NCBI GenBank assembly: GCA_022778805.1
Contig: JALFSN010000006.1
Coordinates: forward strand, 1 to 64,000
DNA from: Arcanobacterium sp.
GTDB taxonomy: Bacteria; Actinomycetota; Actinomycetes; Actinomycetales; Actinomycetaceae
Reading direction: 5' to 3'
DNA length: 64,000 nt
The position numbers were made by a program, and so were the translations under genes. Below, one piece after another: positions 7,644 through 17,216 of this stretch. The stretch's first letter is position 1, and every line of letters begins with the position of its first letter. The notes under the pieces are model-generated. The model did no database searches. It saw only the letters and a program-made list of their open reading frames with translations, and was not told where the DNA came from.

Positions 7644-10232
7644 ATGAGTGTGCCTGGCCAAAACCTTACGAAAACCGAAGCCGAAGAGCGCGCTAGCCTC
7701 ATCAGCACCGAGAGCTATCGTGTGGAGCTTGATCTGACCACGAGCGAGAGTACATTTACCTCGATTTCCACCGTCGAATTTAGCGCCGCCACTCCTGGCA
7801 CCAGCACGTTTATTGATCTTATCGCCCAGTCTGTGCAGAGCATTGAGCTCAACGGCGAGCAGCTCGACGTCAGCAGCTACCACGATTCGCGTATCCCGCT
7901 GCCGAATCTACGCGAGCACAATGTCCTCACGGTAGCTGCCACGTGTATCTTTTCCCACAGTGGCGAAGGACTGCACCGTGCAGTAGACCCAGCCGACGGC
8001 GAAGTTTACCTTTACTCGCAATTCGAGGTACCCGATTCGCGGCGTATGTATGCCGTCTTTGAACAGCCAGATTTGAAAGCCAACTTCACCTTTACGATCA
8101 CAGCACCCGCTCATTGGCAGGTCTTTTCTGTCTCTCCAACGCCCACTCCACAGCTGGTGCGCGATGGTGTGGCACGCTGGGACTTCACCCCTACAGAGCG
8201 CATTTCCAGCTATCTCACCTGCGTGGTTGCCGGCCCGTATGAGGGCAAGACCTCCAGTTACACGTCTGTCGATGGCCGCACAATCCCCATGGGAGCCTAT
8301 TGCCGCCGTTCTCTCGTCGAGCATCTCGACGCCGACGAGGTGATGGACATTACCAAGCAGGGCATGGACTTCTATGAAAACGCTTTCCAGCAGCCTTACC
8401 CGTTCCGCAAATACGATCAGATATTCGTCCCCGAATACAATATGGGAGCGATGGAGCACCCTGGCTGCGTGACTATTCTCGATAGCTACGTCTTTGCTTC
8501 TAAACCCACTCAAGCTCTCGTCGAACGCCGAGCAATCACCGTCTTGCACGAGCTGGCTCACATGTGGTTCGGCGATCTGGTCACTATGAAGTGGTGGAAT
8601 GATTTGTGGCTCAACGAATCCTTTGCCGAATTTATGAGCCATGTGTGCGCTAACGAAGCCACCAAGTACAAGCAGGCGTGGATCACGTTCAATGTCGCCG
8701 AAAAGGTGTGGGCACAAGATCAGGATCAGCTCCCCTCTACCCACCCGATCTCCGCCGTCATTCGTAATCTCGAAGATACGATGGTGAATTTCGACGGTAT
8801 CACGTATGGCAAAGGAGCCTCCGTCTTCCAGCAGCTCGTGGCCTACGTGGGATGGGATGCTTTCATCACTGGCGTCCAGCGCTACCTGGCAAAGAAAGCC
8901 TGGGGCAATGCCACTTTGCAGGATTTACTGGTGGAGCTAGAAGCTGCCTCTGGGCGCGATTTGAAAGCGTGGAGCAAAGTGTGGCTGGAAGAGGCCGGCA
9001 TCACGACCCTCACGCCGGAGATTAAGGTGAGTGACGACGGCGCAATCACGTCGTTTGAAATCATACAGACCTCAGACGGCCGTGCCTCCCTGCGTCCGCA
9101 CCGCATCGGAGTGGGCGGATACCGGCTCAATGCTGAGGGCGTCCTAGAGCGAGTAGCTCATACGGAACTTGACATTGATGGGGAGCGTACTGCTGTCCCA
9201 GATTTTGTGGGCATGAGCCCGAGACCCGACGTCATCGTCGTCAATGATGGTGATCTCGCCTACGCCAAAGTACGCCTCGACCCCGATTCGCTGACATATG
9301 CCACCGAGCATATCAACGATTTTTCGGATCACCTCACCCGCACTCTCATCCTGGATTCAGCATGGGATATGCTGCGTGACGCCGAACTCTCCGCTCATGA
9401 TTTTGTGCCGCTCGCTCTGCGGGCTCTCGAAACGGAGACGCACGGGACGGTCTTGCGCTACCTTTTGAGCGAGCTTTTGACGGCGGCAAACATCTACTCG
9501 CATCCGCAGAGCCGTAAAGCTCTCCAAGCCCGCGTGGCAGCTGCGCTAGAAGAGCTCGTACGCAGCGCCGAACCTGGATCAGATCGACAGTTGCAGCTGG
9601 CGCAAAGTTTCGTCATCATGGCTCAGACAGATCAGCAAATCGCCTGGATCACGCAGTGGCTCGACTCGGATTCGCAAAGTGCAGCGGCTCCCGATGGCCT
9701 CGCTATGGATCCTGGCATGCGGTGGGCCGTAATTCAACGGCTGGCACAGTTGGGTGCCGTGGATGCGGAATATATCGAGGCAGAACGCGCTCAGCGAGAC
9801 AACACTGCTACTGGCCAAGAGCAAGCCGCCCGCGCTCGCGCTGGTATTCCTGAGGCCAAGGAAGTGGCTGCCGCCTGGGATCGCATCACTAACGGTGAGA
9901 CGATCAACTCCATACAGCGCCAGAGCGCTCTTGGCTTCGCCGCCAATACGCCGGATATGCTCGCCCCTTATGCGCAGCAGTATTTTGATGAGCTTGAGAA
10001 TCAGTGGACTAACCGTTCAAAAGAGATTGCAGAGAACATGATTAAACATGCTTTCCCACTCAAGCTCACTGGGTTAGCTCCTAGTATTGGCATCGATCTC
10101 GTCGCCATCGGCGAGGCATGGATGGATACGAATGGCGAACATGCAGCGCCTGCTCTGGTGCGTCTGGCTTCTGAGGTACTCGATAGCGCTCATCGAGCTG
10201 AGCGCGCTCAGGCTTACGACGCTGAACGCTAA
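7644..10232 (+). CDS. pepN: aminopeptidase N
   Basis: An M1 zinc aminopeptidase of 862 residues that removes N-terminal amino acids from peptides. The zinc site is H302-E303-L-A-H306 with E325 in W-L-N-E-S-F-A-E, the classic HExxH-18-E layout. The exopeptidase motif, normally GAMEN, reads G-A-M-E-H here (near residue 269), with the N-terminus-binding Glu kept. The C-terminal ERAP1-like helical domain follows. The start ATG 7644 has AGAAAGG at 1-7 bp, close but usable; no signal peptide, so it is cytoplasmic. It is probably monocistronic and ends in a strong hairpin. Confidence 0.96.
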   Translation: MSVPGQNLTKTEAEERASLISTESYRVELDLTTSESTFTSISTVEFSAATPGTSTFIDLIAQSVQSIELNGEQLDVSSYHDSRIPLPNLREHNVLTVAATCIFSHSGEGLHRAVDPADGEVYLYSQFEVPDSRRMYAVFEQPDLKANFTFTITAPAHWQVFSVSPTPTPQLVRDGVARWDFTPTERISSYLTCVVAGPYEGKTSSYTSVDGRTIPMGAYCRRSLVEHLDADEVMDITKQGMDFYENAFQQPYPFRKYDQIFVPEYNMGAMEHPGCVTILDSYVFASKPTQALVERRAITVLHELAHMWFGDLVTMKWWNDLWLNESFAEFMSHVCANEATKYKQAWITFNVAEKVWAQDQDQLPSTHPISAVIRNLEDTMVNFDGITYGKGASVFQQLVAYVGWDAFITGVQRYLAKKAWGNATLQDLLVELEAASGRDLKAWSKVWLEEAGITTLTPEIKVSDDGAITSFEIIQTSDGRASLRPHRIGVGGYRLNAEGVLERVAHTELDIDGERTAVPDFVGMSPRPDVIVVNDGDLAYAKVRLDPDSLTYATEHINDFSDHLTRTLILDSAWDMLRDAELSAHDFVPLALRALETETHGTVLRYLLSELLTAANIYSHPQSRKALQARVAAALEELVRSAEPGSDRQLQLAQSFVIMAQTDQQIAWITQWLDSDSQSAAAPDGLAMDPGMRWAVIQRLAQLGAVDAEYIEAERAQRDNTATGQEQAARARAGIPEAKEVAAAWDRITNGETINSIQRQSALGFAANTPDMLAPYAQQYFDELENQWTNRSKEIAENMIKHAFPLKLTGLAPSIGIDLVAIGEAWMDTNGEHAAPALVRLASEVLDSAHRAERAQAYDAER

Positions 10233-10294
10233 AGGCTAAACGCGGAGTGCTAAAGGCTAAAAATGCTCAATAAGCACCTCACAGCTCATAAGTG

Positions 10295-10336
10295 AGGGTG
10301 GTTGTCCGGTACACATTGGTATCGGACAACCACCCT
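10295..10336 (+). terminator. terminator hairpin of pepN
   Basis: A perfect 14-bp stem (10295-10308 with 10323-10336) enclosing 14 nt, about 60 bp after the pepN stop. A short repeated CTAAAGGCTAAA (about 10230 and 10250) precedes it. Nothing else is seen between pepN and malQ. Confidence 0.7.
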
Positions 10337-10556
10337 TCGCTTATCGCCCCCTGCGCATACCAAGCGCCATCCGTTCGGAGCTTTCGATGTGCTCCTAGCT
10401 TTTCGCGTATAGGCTAGCTCGTATACGCAAGCCCCTCTTATCATGAGCTGCTTATGAGCCTCGCCCGTAAGCCGCATACGAAAACCCGTGCTAGCAGCCA
10501 GGAGTCTCAGGAGCTCAGTCGAGATCTCCACAATGTGCCCCCACAGTACGATGTGT

Positions 10557-12902
10557 TCACATATTCGCGGCGACAGTTTGCACCAGAGAACGATATCTCT
10601 CATTGTCAGCGAGATCATCGACTAGCACGAGCTGTCCGACACTATCTGCGAGCGGAATACGCCAGTTGGGATATTCGTCATTCGTCCCTGGCTGATTCTG
10701 AGTGCGTTCTTCACCCACCGCATCGGTGAGACTCACACCAATGAGCTGGCTCGGCGTTCGGCAAATATACGCATGCAACGCTTCAATGATCTCTTGTTCG
10801 CTCGGATTATCTCCAATGAGCTGATGCTCACGCAGTCTAGCTAAAGTTTGCTCACGCTCTTGCCTAGCAGCGCCGCGTACCTGCTCTTCTGGCTCAGTGA
10901 GCAGACCCAACTGCGCACGCAGATTGACGTGTGCCTCTTTCCAATAACCAGCAGCTGGTGGTAGATCATGAGTATCGACTGTCGCCAGCACATCGTGGCG
11001 ATATTGATCTGGTTCTCGCGGCCAACCATCGTCTTGTTTTTCAAACCACAACACGCTGGTGCCAAAAATGCCGCGATCACGCAACACTTGCCGAATCCAT
11101 GGCTCGACAGTGCCCAGATCTTCGCCGATCAGCACAGCTCCGGCTCGATACGCCTCCAACAGCGCTATACCCACCATTGCTTCGTGATCAAAATAGACGT
11201 ATGTGCCCTCACTGGCGGCATTCCCCTGCGGAATCCAATACAGTCGGAAAAGCCCCATCACGTGATCGAGCCGGAGAGCTCCCGCATGTTTGAGAATCGT
11301 GCGCAGCATATCCCGCACTGGCGCATATCCCATACGAGCGAGTTCCACCGGATTCCACGGAGGTTGGCTCCAATTTTGCCCCTGCTGATTATAGAAATCT
11401 GGTGGCGCTCCCACGTCCATCCCCACAGCAAAGGCACGCTGAAGGCTCCACACGTCTGCTCCGTGCGGGTGCACGCCCACGGCGAGATCGTGGCAGATTC
11501 CGTACATCATCCCTGCTTCACGAGCGGCGCGCTGAGCTTGCCGAAGCTGCTCATCCACGATCCACTGCAGCCACATCCAAAATTCCATGCGCTCTGCCAA
11601 TGCGACGCGCGCGTGGGCGGTCTGCACAGAGGAGAGGGGCGGCAATTCCCACTCCGATAGCTCCAGTGGCTCAGGAACCGCCTCGCCGCCTTCTGTTTCG
11701 CTACCTTCCGCCTCACATCCTGGCTCATTTCCACCCATGCCATCACTGCCTTTGCCGGCGGCACGCTCATTGATGGCACGTTCATCGGCGGCGCGTTCGA
11801 GCAGCGCACACCACAGAGCAAAATCCTCCAGGCCTGTGCCCTGCTCCGCACAGAAATCAGAAAACTCCCGCTGCCGCCGACGTTTTCTCCCCGCCTTGAA
11901 AATCAGCTCTAAGGCGGCGCGCTTGGCCTTCCATACAGCATCACGATCAATGAGCGTCGTGTGCAGCGACTGCGCCTGCGCATCTGCCGCAAGCGCCATC
12001 GCCCGCTCACGCGCCTGCCCATCGAGCAACTCCCACTCAGGGATACTCTGCGGGCGAATATAGATCGGATTGAAAAAGCGCCGGCTCACCGGCAGGTAGG
12101 GCGAGGGCTGCATATGCCCAACAGGCTCACCAGCATGCAGCGGGTTAATCAGCACGAAGTCTGCCCCATCAGCGCCGAATATACGAGCCAGATCGGCTAA
12201 ATCCTGCAGGTCGCCAATTCCCCACGATGCGCGTGAGCGCACAGAATAGAGCTGAATCATCATCCCCCAGGAGCGGCTACGCTCTGCCTGAGGTGTGCCG
12301 CTGGCGCCATCAGCTCGTCCATTCCAATCGATTCGTCGCGGCACGCTGATAAGGCTCGCTTCGCCGTCACGCCTCTCATCATCATGGGCAGCGGCAAAAT
12401 TCTCCGCATGATGCCACACCTGCGCTAACGCGCGATGATACCCCAGCGGCAATCCTGCTGGCACCCGAAAAGCCGCTTGCCCTACGAGCGCCCCATCAAT
12501 CTCTTTGGGCTCCGTAAAATCGTCTATCTGTTCCAGCTCGATATATGGCTGCTCTCCATATTCGCCAGGTTCAAGCTCGACAAAAATTTTGACATCCCAT
12601 CCGTGCGGCACGTGTGCATGAATAATGCCACCGACGTCATTGCTATATACAGCGCATTCTGGCAGCACCCGCCGCCACTCGTGCTCTTCGACGTCGCGCA
12701 GAGCATTTTCTGTAGCGGTTCCAGTGCTTGCATCCACCCCCATGGCTGCGAGGACGCGCATCAGAGTATCGTCGCTCGCCTCATGGTGAGCACCGCTCAC
12801 ATCCCAATACTCATGAGCAACGCCATAGGCATCTGCTAAGCGTATCAGCTGCGCTCGGCTAGGCAATTGAGGACTGTGCGCGCTAGGCTCCAGATTAGAC
12901 AT
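10557..12902 (-). CDS. malQ: 4-alpha-glucanotransferase (amylomaltase)
   Basis: Transfers glucan segments between alpha-1,4-glucans (GH77), working with maltodextrin and glycogen metabolism. At 781 residues it is the long actinobacterial form: an N-terminal beta-sandwich extension (about 1-190), then the GH77 barrel beginning with Q-L-Y-S-V-R-S-x-x-S-W-G-I-G-D. The catalytic region is seen as A-L-R-L-D-H-V-M-G (nucleophile Asp), G-E-D-L-G-T-V (acid/base Glu) and V-D-T-H-D-L-P. An acidic, Gly/Glu-rich low-complexity insert lies within the barrel around residues 390-440 and is unlike the rest of the protein. GGAGAG precedes the start by a few bases. It is divergent from tesB. A second glycogen enzyme, glgX, lies at the far end of the window. 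Confidence 0.95.
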   Translation of the reverse strand: MSNLEPSAHSPQLPSRAQLIRLADAYGVAHEYWDVSGAHHEASDDTLMRVLAAMGVDASTGTATENALRDVEEHEWRRVLPECAVYSNDVGGIIHAHVPHGWDVKIFVELEPGEYGEQPYIELEQIDDFTEPKEIDGALVGQAAFRVPAGLPLGYHRALAQVWHHAENFAAAHDDERRDGEASLISVPRRIDWNGRADGASGTPQAERSRSWGMMIQLYSVRSRASWGIGDLQDLADLARIFGADGADFVLINPLHAGEPVGHMQPSPYLPVSRRFFNPIYIRPQSIPEWELLDGQARERAMALAADAQAQSLHTTLIDRDAVWKAKRAALELIFKAGRKRRRQREFSDFCAEQGTGLEDFALWCALLERAADERAINERAAGKGSDGMGGNEPGCEAEGSETEGGEAVPEPLELSEWELPPLSSVQTAHARVALAERMEFWMWLQWIVDEQLRQAQRAAREAGMMYGICHDLAVGVHPHGADVWSLQRAFAVGMDVGAPPDFYNQQGQNWSQPPWNPVELARMGYAPVRDMLRTILKHAGALRLDHVMGLFRLYWIPQGNAASEGTYVYFDHEAMVGIALLEAYRAGAVLIGEDLGTVEPWIRQVLRDRGIFGTSVLWFEKQDDGWPREPDQYRHDVLATVDTHDLPPAAGYWKEAHVNLRAQLGLLTEPEEQVRGAARQEREQTLARLREHQLIGDNPSEQEIIEALHAYICRTPSQLIGVSLTDAVGEERTQNQPGTNDEYPNWRIPLADSVGQLVLVDDLADNERYRSLVQTVAANM

Positions 12903-12979
12903 ACTTTCTCTCCTTTAGCGGGATGTGTATTCAATGGTACTCAACCGGTGGATATCGAGAAATTAATCGGAGGATTTAC

Positions 12980-13879
12980 ATGGATAGTTTCCTGCCAGTT
13001 CCAGTGACGGAAGAAGAACCGCTTGCGACGGTGCTCAGTACTCTGCGCATGAAAATGCTCAGCGACCACACGTTTGAGGGTTCTAATCTATGGCAATTCA
13101 CTAATCGAGTGTACGGAGGACAAGTGTTTGCCCAGGCTGTGTTAGCGGCTGGAGCTACGCTGCAAGGAGAGTTAGCGAACCGACGCATTCACTCCATTAC
13201 AGCCGCCTTTTTACGCTCTGGCGATATGCACACTCCGACGCGCTTTGAGGTGCAGGGTCTCCTTGACTCTCGCTCATTTTCCACTCGACGCGTGATTGCT
13301 TATCAAAAAGATCAACAAATTTTCTCTGCGCGAGCATCTTTCCAAGAGGTGCAGCCAGGGGTCGAGCATGAATCGCCCATGCCACAGGCTCCTAACCCGG
13401 ATACACTTCCAAGCTCGGTAGACTTTTTTGCCGCTCTCGACATCCCTGACGCACGAAAAATGAACAGTACCAATGCCGTCGATATGCGGCATGTGGATGG
13501 TCCCATTTGGATTCGCCCGCAAAAAGATGCCAGCTCAAGCACGCTCATCTGGTTTCGGCTGCGCTCGCCGATGCCTGAGCAATCTTCACAGCTCTTACAC
13601 CGCGCTATGCTCGCCTATGCCACCGACCAGTTTATGCTTGAGCCCGTGATGCGTGCGCACGGCATGTACTGGCTCAGCAAAGATATTTCTGTGGCCACAC
13701 TCGACCACGCTATCTGGTGGCACCGTGACGTCGATATGAACCGCTGGGTGCTAGCGGAACTCACATCTCCCTCTGCCCAAGGCGGCAGAGGCCTATCATT
13801 CGCTCGCTATTTTCAAGATGGCGTGCACATCGCTTCAATGGCACAAGAGGGCATGGTGCGCACTCGCCACATTCAGTAA
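12980..13879 (+). CDS. tesB: acyl-CoA thioesterase II
   Basis: Hydrolyses acyl-CoA to free fatty acid and CoA; a double hot-dog protein of 299 residues. Conserved features are the first domain with N-R-V-Y-G-G-Q-V-x-A-Q-A, the linking region, and the second domain with A-Y-A-T-D-Q-F-M and the terminal L-A-E-L-T-S-P-S-A-Q-G-G-R-G segment containing the active-site Gln. The start is ATG 12980 because GGAGG sits 6 bp upstream; an in-frame ATG at 12923 would add 19 residues with no family support. It is divergent from malQ and convergent with the small membrane protein gene. Confidence 0.93.
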   Translation: MDSFLPVPVTEEEPLATVLSTLRMKMLSDHTFEGSNLWQFTNRVYGGQVFAQAVLAAGATLQGELANRRIHSITAAFLRSGDMHTPTRFEVQGLLDSRSFSTRRVIAYQKDQQIFSARASFQEVQPGVEHESPMPQAPNPDTLPSSVDFFAALDIPDARKMNSTNAVDMRHVDGPIWIRPQKDASSSTLIWFRLRSPMPEQSSQLLHRAMLAYATDQFMLEPVMRAHGMYWLSKDISVATLDHAIWWHRDVDMNRWVLAELTSPSAQGGRGLSFARYFQDGVHIASMAQEGMVRTRHIQ

Positions 13880-13938
13880 GCCATATGTAGGGTGTTAGAG
13901 TGAGCTATATTCAGTGAGCTACATTCAGCCTATCAGGG

Positions 13939-14187
13939 CTATTCTGCTTCTCCCGCCGCGTCTTTTTCCGCAGCGTTAGCTACTTTTTCCGCTGAGAAAC
14001 TGCCACAATAATCAGCGCGCTGTGCATCATCAAGCAAATACTGCCGTACGGGGGCTTGCAAATCTTGCACCTCCGGCGAGCGCCATTTGACGATCATCCA
14101 GATAATTCCCGCTAGCACGGCAACCGTAAAAACGACGCCCGCCACGACGACGGCCGTAGAAAATACCTGATAGAGCGTCTCATTCAC
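13939..14187 (-). CDS. small single-pass membrane protein
   Basis: An 82-residue protein with one strong membrane segment (about 10-34, valine-rich, ending I-W-M-I-V-K-W) and an acidic, alanine-rich cytoplasmic or external tail. I do not recognise a family. The GTG at 14187 is chosen because GGAGG lies 6 bp upstream; an ATG at 14244 is in frame but lacks a ribosome site. It lies downstream of ettA on the same strand, 169 bp away, so it may be read from the same promoter. Confidence 0.65.
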   Translation of the reverse strand: MNETLYQVFSTAVVVAGVVFTVAVLAGIIWMIVKWRSPEVQDLQAPVRQYLLDDAQRADYCGSFSAEKVANAAEKDAAGEAE

Positions 14188-14356
14188 TCCCTGCCTCCAC
14201 TTCTTCGCTATGCTAATGATTACGCGCTGACCAGCATTTATCAATCGTCCGTCAGGCCGCAGCCGGTCGGGCAGTACACGTGCGCCGCTGCCCGATCACG
14301 CACGCATTGCCCAACGACGACCTACTAGTCTTCAAGGTACCAGCCCTGCGTCACGC

Positions 14357-16039
14357 TTAATCACGCTTGAGTTTACGGTACGTAGCTGCGCTCTGACGGT
14401 TGGCATCCGGCCCTAGGCGCTCCAGCTTGTTTTTCTCATAGCTTTCAAAGTTGCCTTCAAACCAATACCAGTTGTACGGCTCTTTTTCCGTCCCCTCCCA
14501 GGCCAAAATGTGGGTGGCTACTCGGTCGAGGAACCAACGATCATGAGTGATGACGACGGCACAGCCAGGAAATTGTAGCAGCGCATTCTCTAGCGACCCG
14601 AGTGTCTCAACGTCCAGATCGTTGGTTGGTTCGTCCAGCAAAATCAGGTTGCCACCTTGCTTGAGGGTGAGCGCCAGATTGAGTCGGTTGCGCTCACCAC
14701 CAGAGAGAACTCCCGCAAGTTTTTGTTGATCAGCTCCTTTGAAGCCAAACGCACTCACGTATGCGCGCGACGGCATCTCAACTTTTCCTACCTGGATGTA
14801 GTCCAATCCATCGCTGACTACTTCCCACACGTTTTTATCGGGGGCAATGCCCGCACGGTTCTGATCGACGTACGAGAGCTGCACCGTCTCTCCTATACGC
14901 AATTCACCGCCATCAAGCGGTTCCAACCCCACAATCGTCTTGAACAGCGTCGTCTTGCCCACACCATTCGGGCCGATAATGCCTACAATGCCATTGCGAG
15001 GCAAAGTAAACGAGAGATCTTTGATCAGCGTGCGCCCGTCAAAGCCCTTTTCGATGTGTTTCGCCTCAAGCACGATATTGCCCAGCCGCGGCCCTGGCGG
15101 GATCTGGATCTCATCAAAGTCGAGTTTGCGGTAGCGCTCTGCCTCAGCGGCCATCTCCTCATAGTGCGCCAGACGAGCCTTGCTCTTCGCCTGCCGGCCC
15201 TTCGCAGAGCTGCGCACCCATTCGAGCTCTTCCTTTAACCGCTTTTGGAGCTTGGCATCTTTCTTGCCTTGCACCTGCAAGCGCTCTTCTTTCTTCTGCA
15301 GGTAGGTGGAGTAGTTACCCTCATAAGGGTAAAGATGTCCACGATCCACTTCGGCAATCCACTGAGCCACGTGGTCCAAGAAGTAGCGGTCGTGCGTGAC
15401 GGCGATGACCGCCCCCTCATACCGTGAGAGATGCTGTTCCAGCCAGTCTACGGATTCAGCGTCAAGGTGGTTGGTAGGCTCATCCAACAAGAGCAGGTCA
15501 GGAGCCTCAATAAGCAATTTACACAGCGCCACTCGACGGCGTTCGCCTCCCGAGAGTACCGACACAGGCGTATCTGCTGGCGGGCATCGCAAAGCATCCA
15601 TAGCCTGCTGTAGCTGGGCATCGAGATCCCAAGCATTGGCAGCGTCGATTTCCGTCTGAAGCTGCCCCATCTCTTCCATCAGCGCATCAAAATCCGCATC
15701 TGGTTCTCCCATTTCAAGCCCAATGTGGTTGAAGCGGTCAATTTTGGCAAACATATCGGCTGCTGCAAGTTTCACGTTTTCCAACACGGTTTTATCTTCA
15801 TCAAGCGGCGGCTCCTGCATGAGAATCCCCACCGAGTATCCAGGAGTGAGCCGCGCCTCACCATTGCTCGGCTCATCAAGCCCTGCCATAATCTTCAAAA
15901 TAGTGGATTTACCTGCTCCATTTGGCCCGACCATACCGATCTTTGCACCTGGAAAAAATGCCATAGTGACGTCGTCAAGAATGACTTTATCGCCTACCTT
16001 TTTGCGAGCGCGCACCATTGAATAAATGTATTCAGCCAC
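14357..16039 (-). CDS. ettA: energy-dependent translational throttle protein EttA (ABC-F)
   Basis: A ribosome E-site ABC-F ATPase that gates entry into elongation according to ATP/ADP. The 560-residue protein starts A-E-Y-I-Y-S-M-V-R-A-R-K, the EttA start. It has two ABC domains: Walker A G-P-N-G-A-G-K-S-T and signature L-S-G-G-E-R-R-R-V-A-L-C in the first, G-P-N-G-V-G-K-T-T and L-S-G-G-E-R-N-R-L-N-L in the second, both with L-D-E-P-T-N-x-L-D. A charged linker of about 70 residues lies between them. GTG 16039 is the start: AAAGGG lies 5 bp before it and the upstream extension is not conserved. It sits downstream of the ssb paralogue, as in mycobacteria. Confidence 0.95.
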   Translation of the reverse strand: MAEYIYSMVRARKKVGDKVILDDVTMAFFPGAKIGMVGPNGAGKSTILKIMAGLDEPSNGEARLTPGYSVGILMQEPPLDEDKTVLENVKLAAADMFAKIDRFNHIGLEMGEPDADFDALMEEMGQLQTEIDAANAWDLDAQLQQAMDALRCPPADTPVSVLSGGERRRVALCKLLIEAPDLLLLDEPTNHLDAESVDWLEQHLSRYEGAVIAVTHDRYFLDHVAQWIAEVDRGHLYPYEGNYSTYLQKKEERLQVQGKKDAKLQKRLKEELEWVRSSAKGRQAKSKARLAHYEEMAAEAERYRKLDFDEIQIPPGPRLGNIVLEAKHIEKGFDGRTLIKDLSFTLPRNGIVGIIGPNGVGKTTLFKTIVGLEPLDGGELRIGETVQLSYVDQNRAGIAPDKNVWEVVSDGLDYIQVGKVEMPSRAYVSAFGFKGADQQKLAGVLSGGERNRLNLALTLKQGGNLILLDEPTNDLDVETLGSLENALLQFPGCAVVITHDRWFLDRVATHILAWEGTEKEPYNWYWFEGNFESYEKNKLERLGPDANRQSAATYRKLKRD

Positions 16040-16455
16040 AAAAGCCCTTTCGCCATGTCCATCGTCATTTGCAGCACACATCTGCCATATGCTGCCCCAC
16101 TACAGTAAGAATATCGGTTATCGAACATGGGCAAAAATTTACGAGAGCACACTCCTCCGCAGTCAGCGGCACCATGAGCGTACCAGCGGCATCATGAGGT
16201 TATTTTCTCGCCGTCACCACTGCAAGGCCAGCTCACTTTTACCTGCACATACCGAGCGTCAGGAGCGAGATATGGGTTCTGCCGCCATGGTGCGCGTGCC
16301 CCATATGCACATGTCTTATCTCAGTCCTGTCACACGTCACGGTAGGGGTGGCCTGAGCACGCCCACGCCACCCCCTGCACACCGCCGATATGGTTTATTG
16401 ATAATTAAAATGCGATTCTATTAAGGAAATCTATGAGGAATGAATTTTTATTATG

Positions 16456-16510
16456 ACGGCTTACAGATCAGTGTCTCTGCGCCATCAACAGCGCACCGCA
16501 GCTAAGCCGT
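16456..16510 (-). other. structured element downstream of the ssb paralogue
   Basis: Inverted arms ACGGCTTA (16456-16463) and TAAGCCGT (16503-16510) enclose an inner complementary pair (CTGCG/CGCAG). On the minus strand, AT-rich sequence follows, so it may terminate the ssb transcript before ettA. The remaining intergenic sequence from 16040 holds an AT-rich stretch (about 16385-16455) but no gene I can support. Confidence 0.4.
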
Positions 16511-16525
16511 GGTGACGCCCTATCT

Positions 16526-17068
16526 TTATACTCCGACTCCCACCTCCTCTCTGGGGAAATCCGTGATCTCTTCATACACAGAAGCATTGTCCGCACTCAA
16601 CGATTCAGCGCCCACATGTGTATTCGTGCGCCGCAGTGAGCTCAGCTCTGGCTCATGCCCAGTCGAACCAAATGAGGTACCAGATGCTGCCTTTTCATAT
16701 GTAGCCACCATAAAATTCAAATCGATGGCCACAGAATCAGCCACGATTTGCTGTACAGATCGGGAAACGCCCTGTTTATCAGTGAAAGAACGAGTGACTA
16801 ACCGCCCGCGCACTAGCAGCGGAGCTCCTCGATGAACGCTCTTGCCGACGTTCACGGCTAACGCCCCATAGCAACGTATGGAATACCACGTCGTAGCGCC
16901 GTTTTCATATGTATGAGAGCGCTTGTTGTATGTGCGTGGCGTGACTCCAAGCGTAAAAACTGTGGAGGAAATCTGCAGATCTTCGCCCGAATCTGGATTC
17001 TCATTTTTATAGATAGTGGGATCGCATCCAGCCCAACCCCGCACGCTGACTACAGTGTCATTTGCCAT
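16526..17068 (-). CDS. single-stranded DNA-binding protein paralogue (SsbB-like)
   Basis: A 180-residue protein with an OB-fold of SSB type: N-D-T-V-V-S-V-R-G-W-x-G at the start and W-Y-S-I-R-C-Y-G-x-L-A-x-N-V-x-x-S-V-x-x-G-x-P-L-x-V-x-G-R-L in the middle, the core SSB signature. The C-terminus ends G-V-G-V and lacks the acidic D-D-x-P-F tip of the main SSB, so it is probably the secondary paralogue (compare mycobacterial Rv2478c, also next to EttA). GAGG lies 6 bp before ATG 17068; earlier starts lack this. It follows the dynamin pair on the same strand. A perfect DnaA box lies upstream. Confidence 0.85.
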   Translation of the reverse strand: MANDTVVSVRGWAGCDPTIYKNENPDSGEDLQISSTVFTLGVTPRTYNKRSHTYENGATTWYSIRCYGALAVNVGKSVHRGAPLLVRGRLVTRSFTDKQGVSRSVQQIVADSVAIDLNFMVATYEKAASGTSFGSTGHEPELSSLRRTNTHVGAESLSADNASVYEEITDFPREEVGVGV

Positions 17069-17152
17069 CACGTACCTCGCATTCATGTTCACTGACGATG
17101 ACGACTCCACCATCTCTCATCAGCGCTCACGACTACACCGCACGCAGCTATC

Positions 17153-17161
17153 TGTGGATAA
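17153..17161 (-). promoter_or_regulatory. DnaA box upstream of ssb paralogue
   Basis: TGTGGATAA is the complement of the consensus DnaA box TTATCCACA, 85 bp upstream of the ssb start and between it and the dynamin gene. A single box is too little to call an origin. Confidence 0.4.
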
Positions 17162-17216
17162 CTTCAGCAAACGAGCCTTTTGTGCACAGATCTTATCGCA
17201 GATTATCTGTGTGCTC

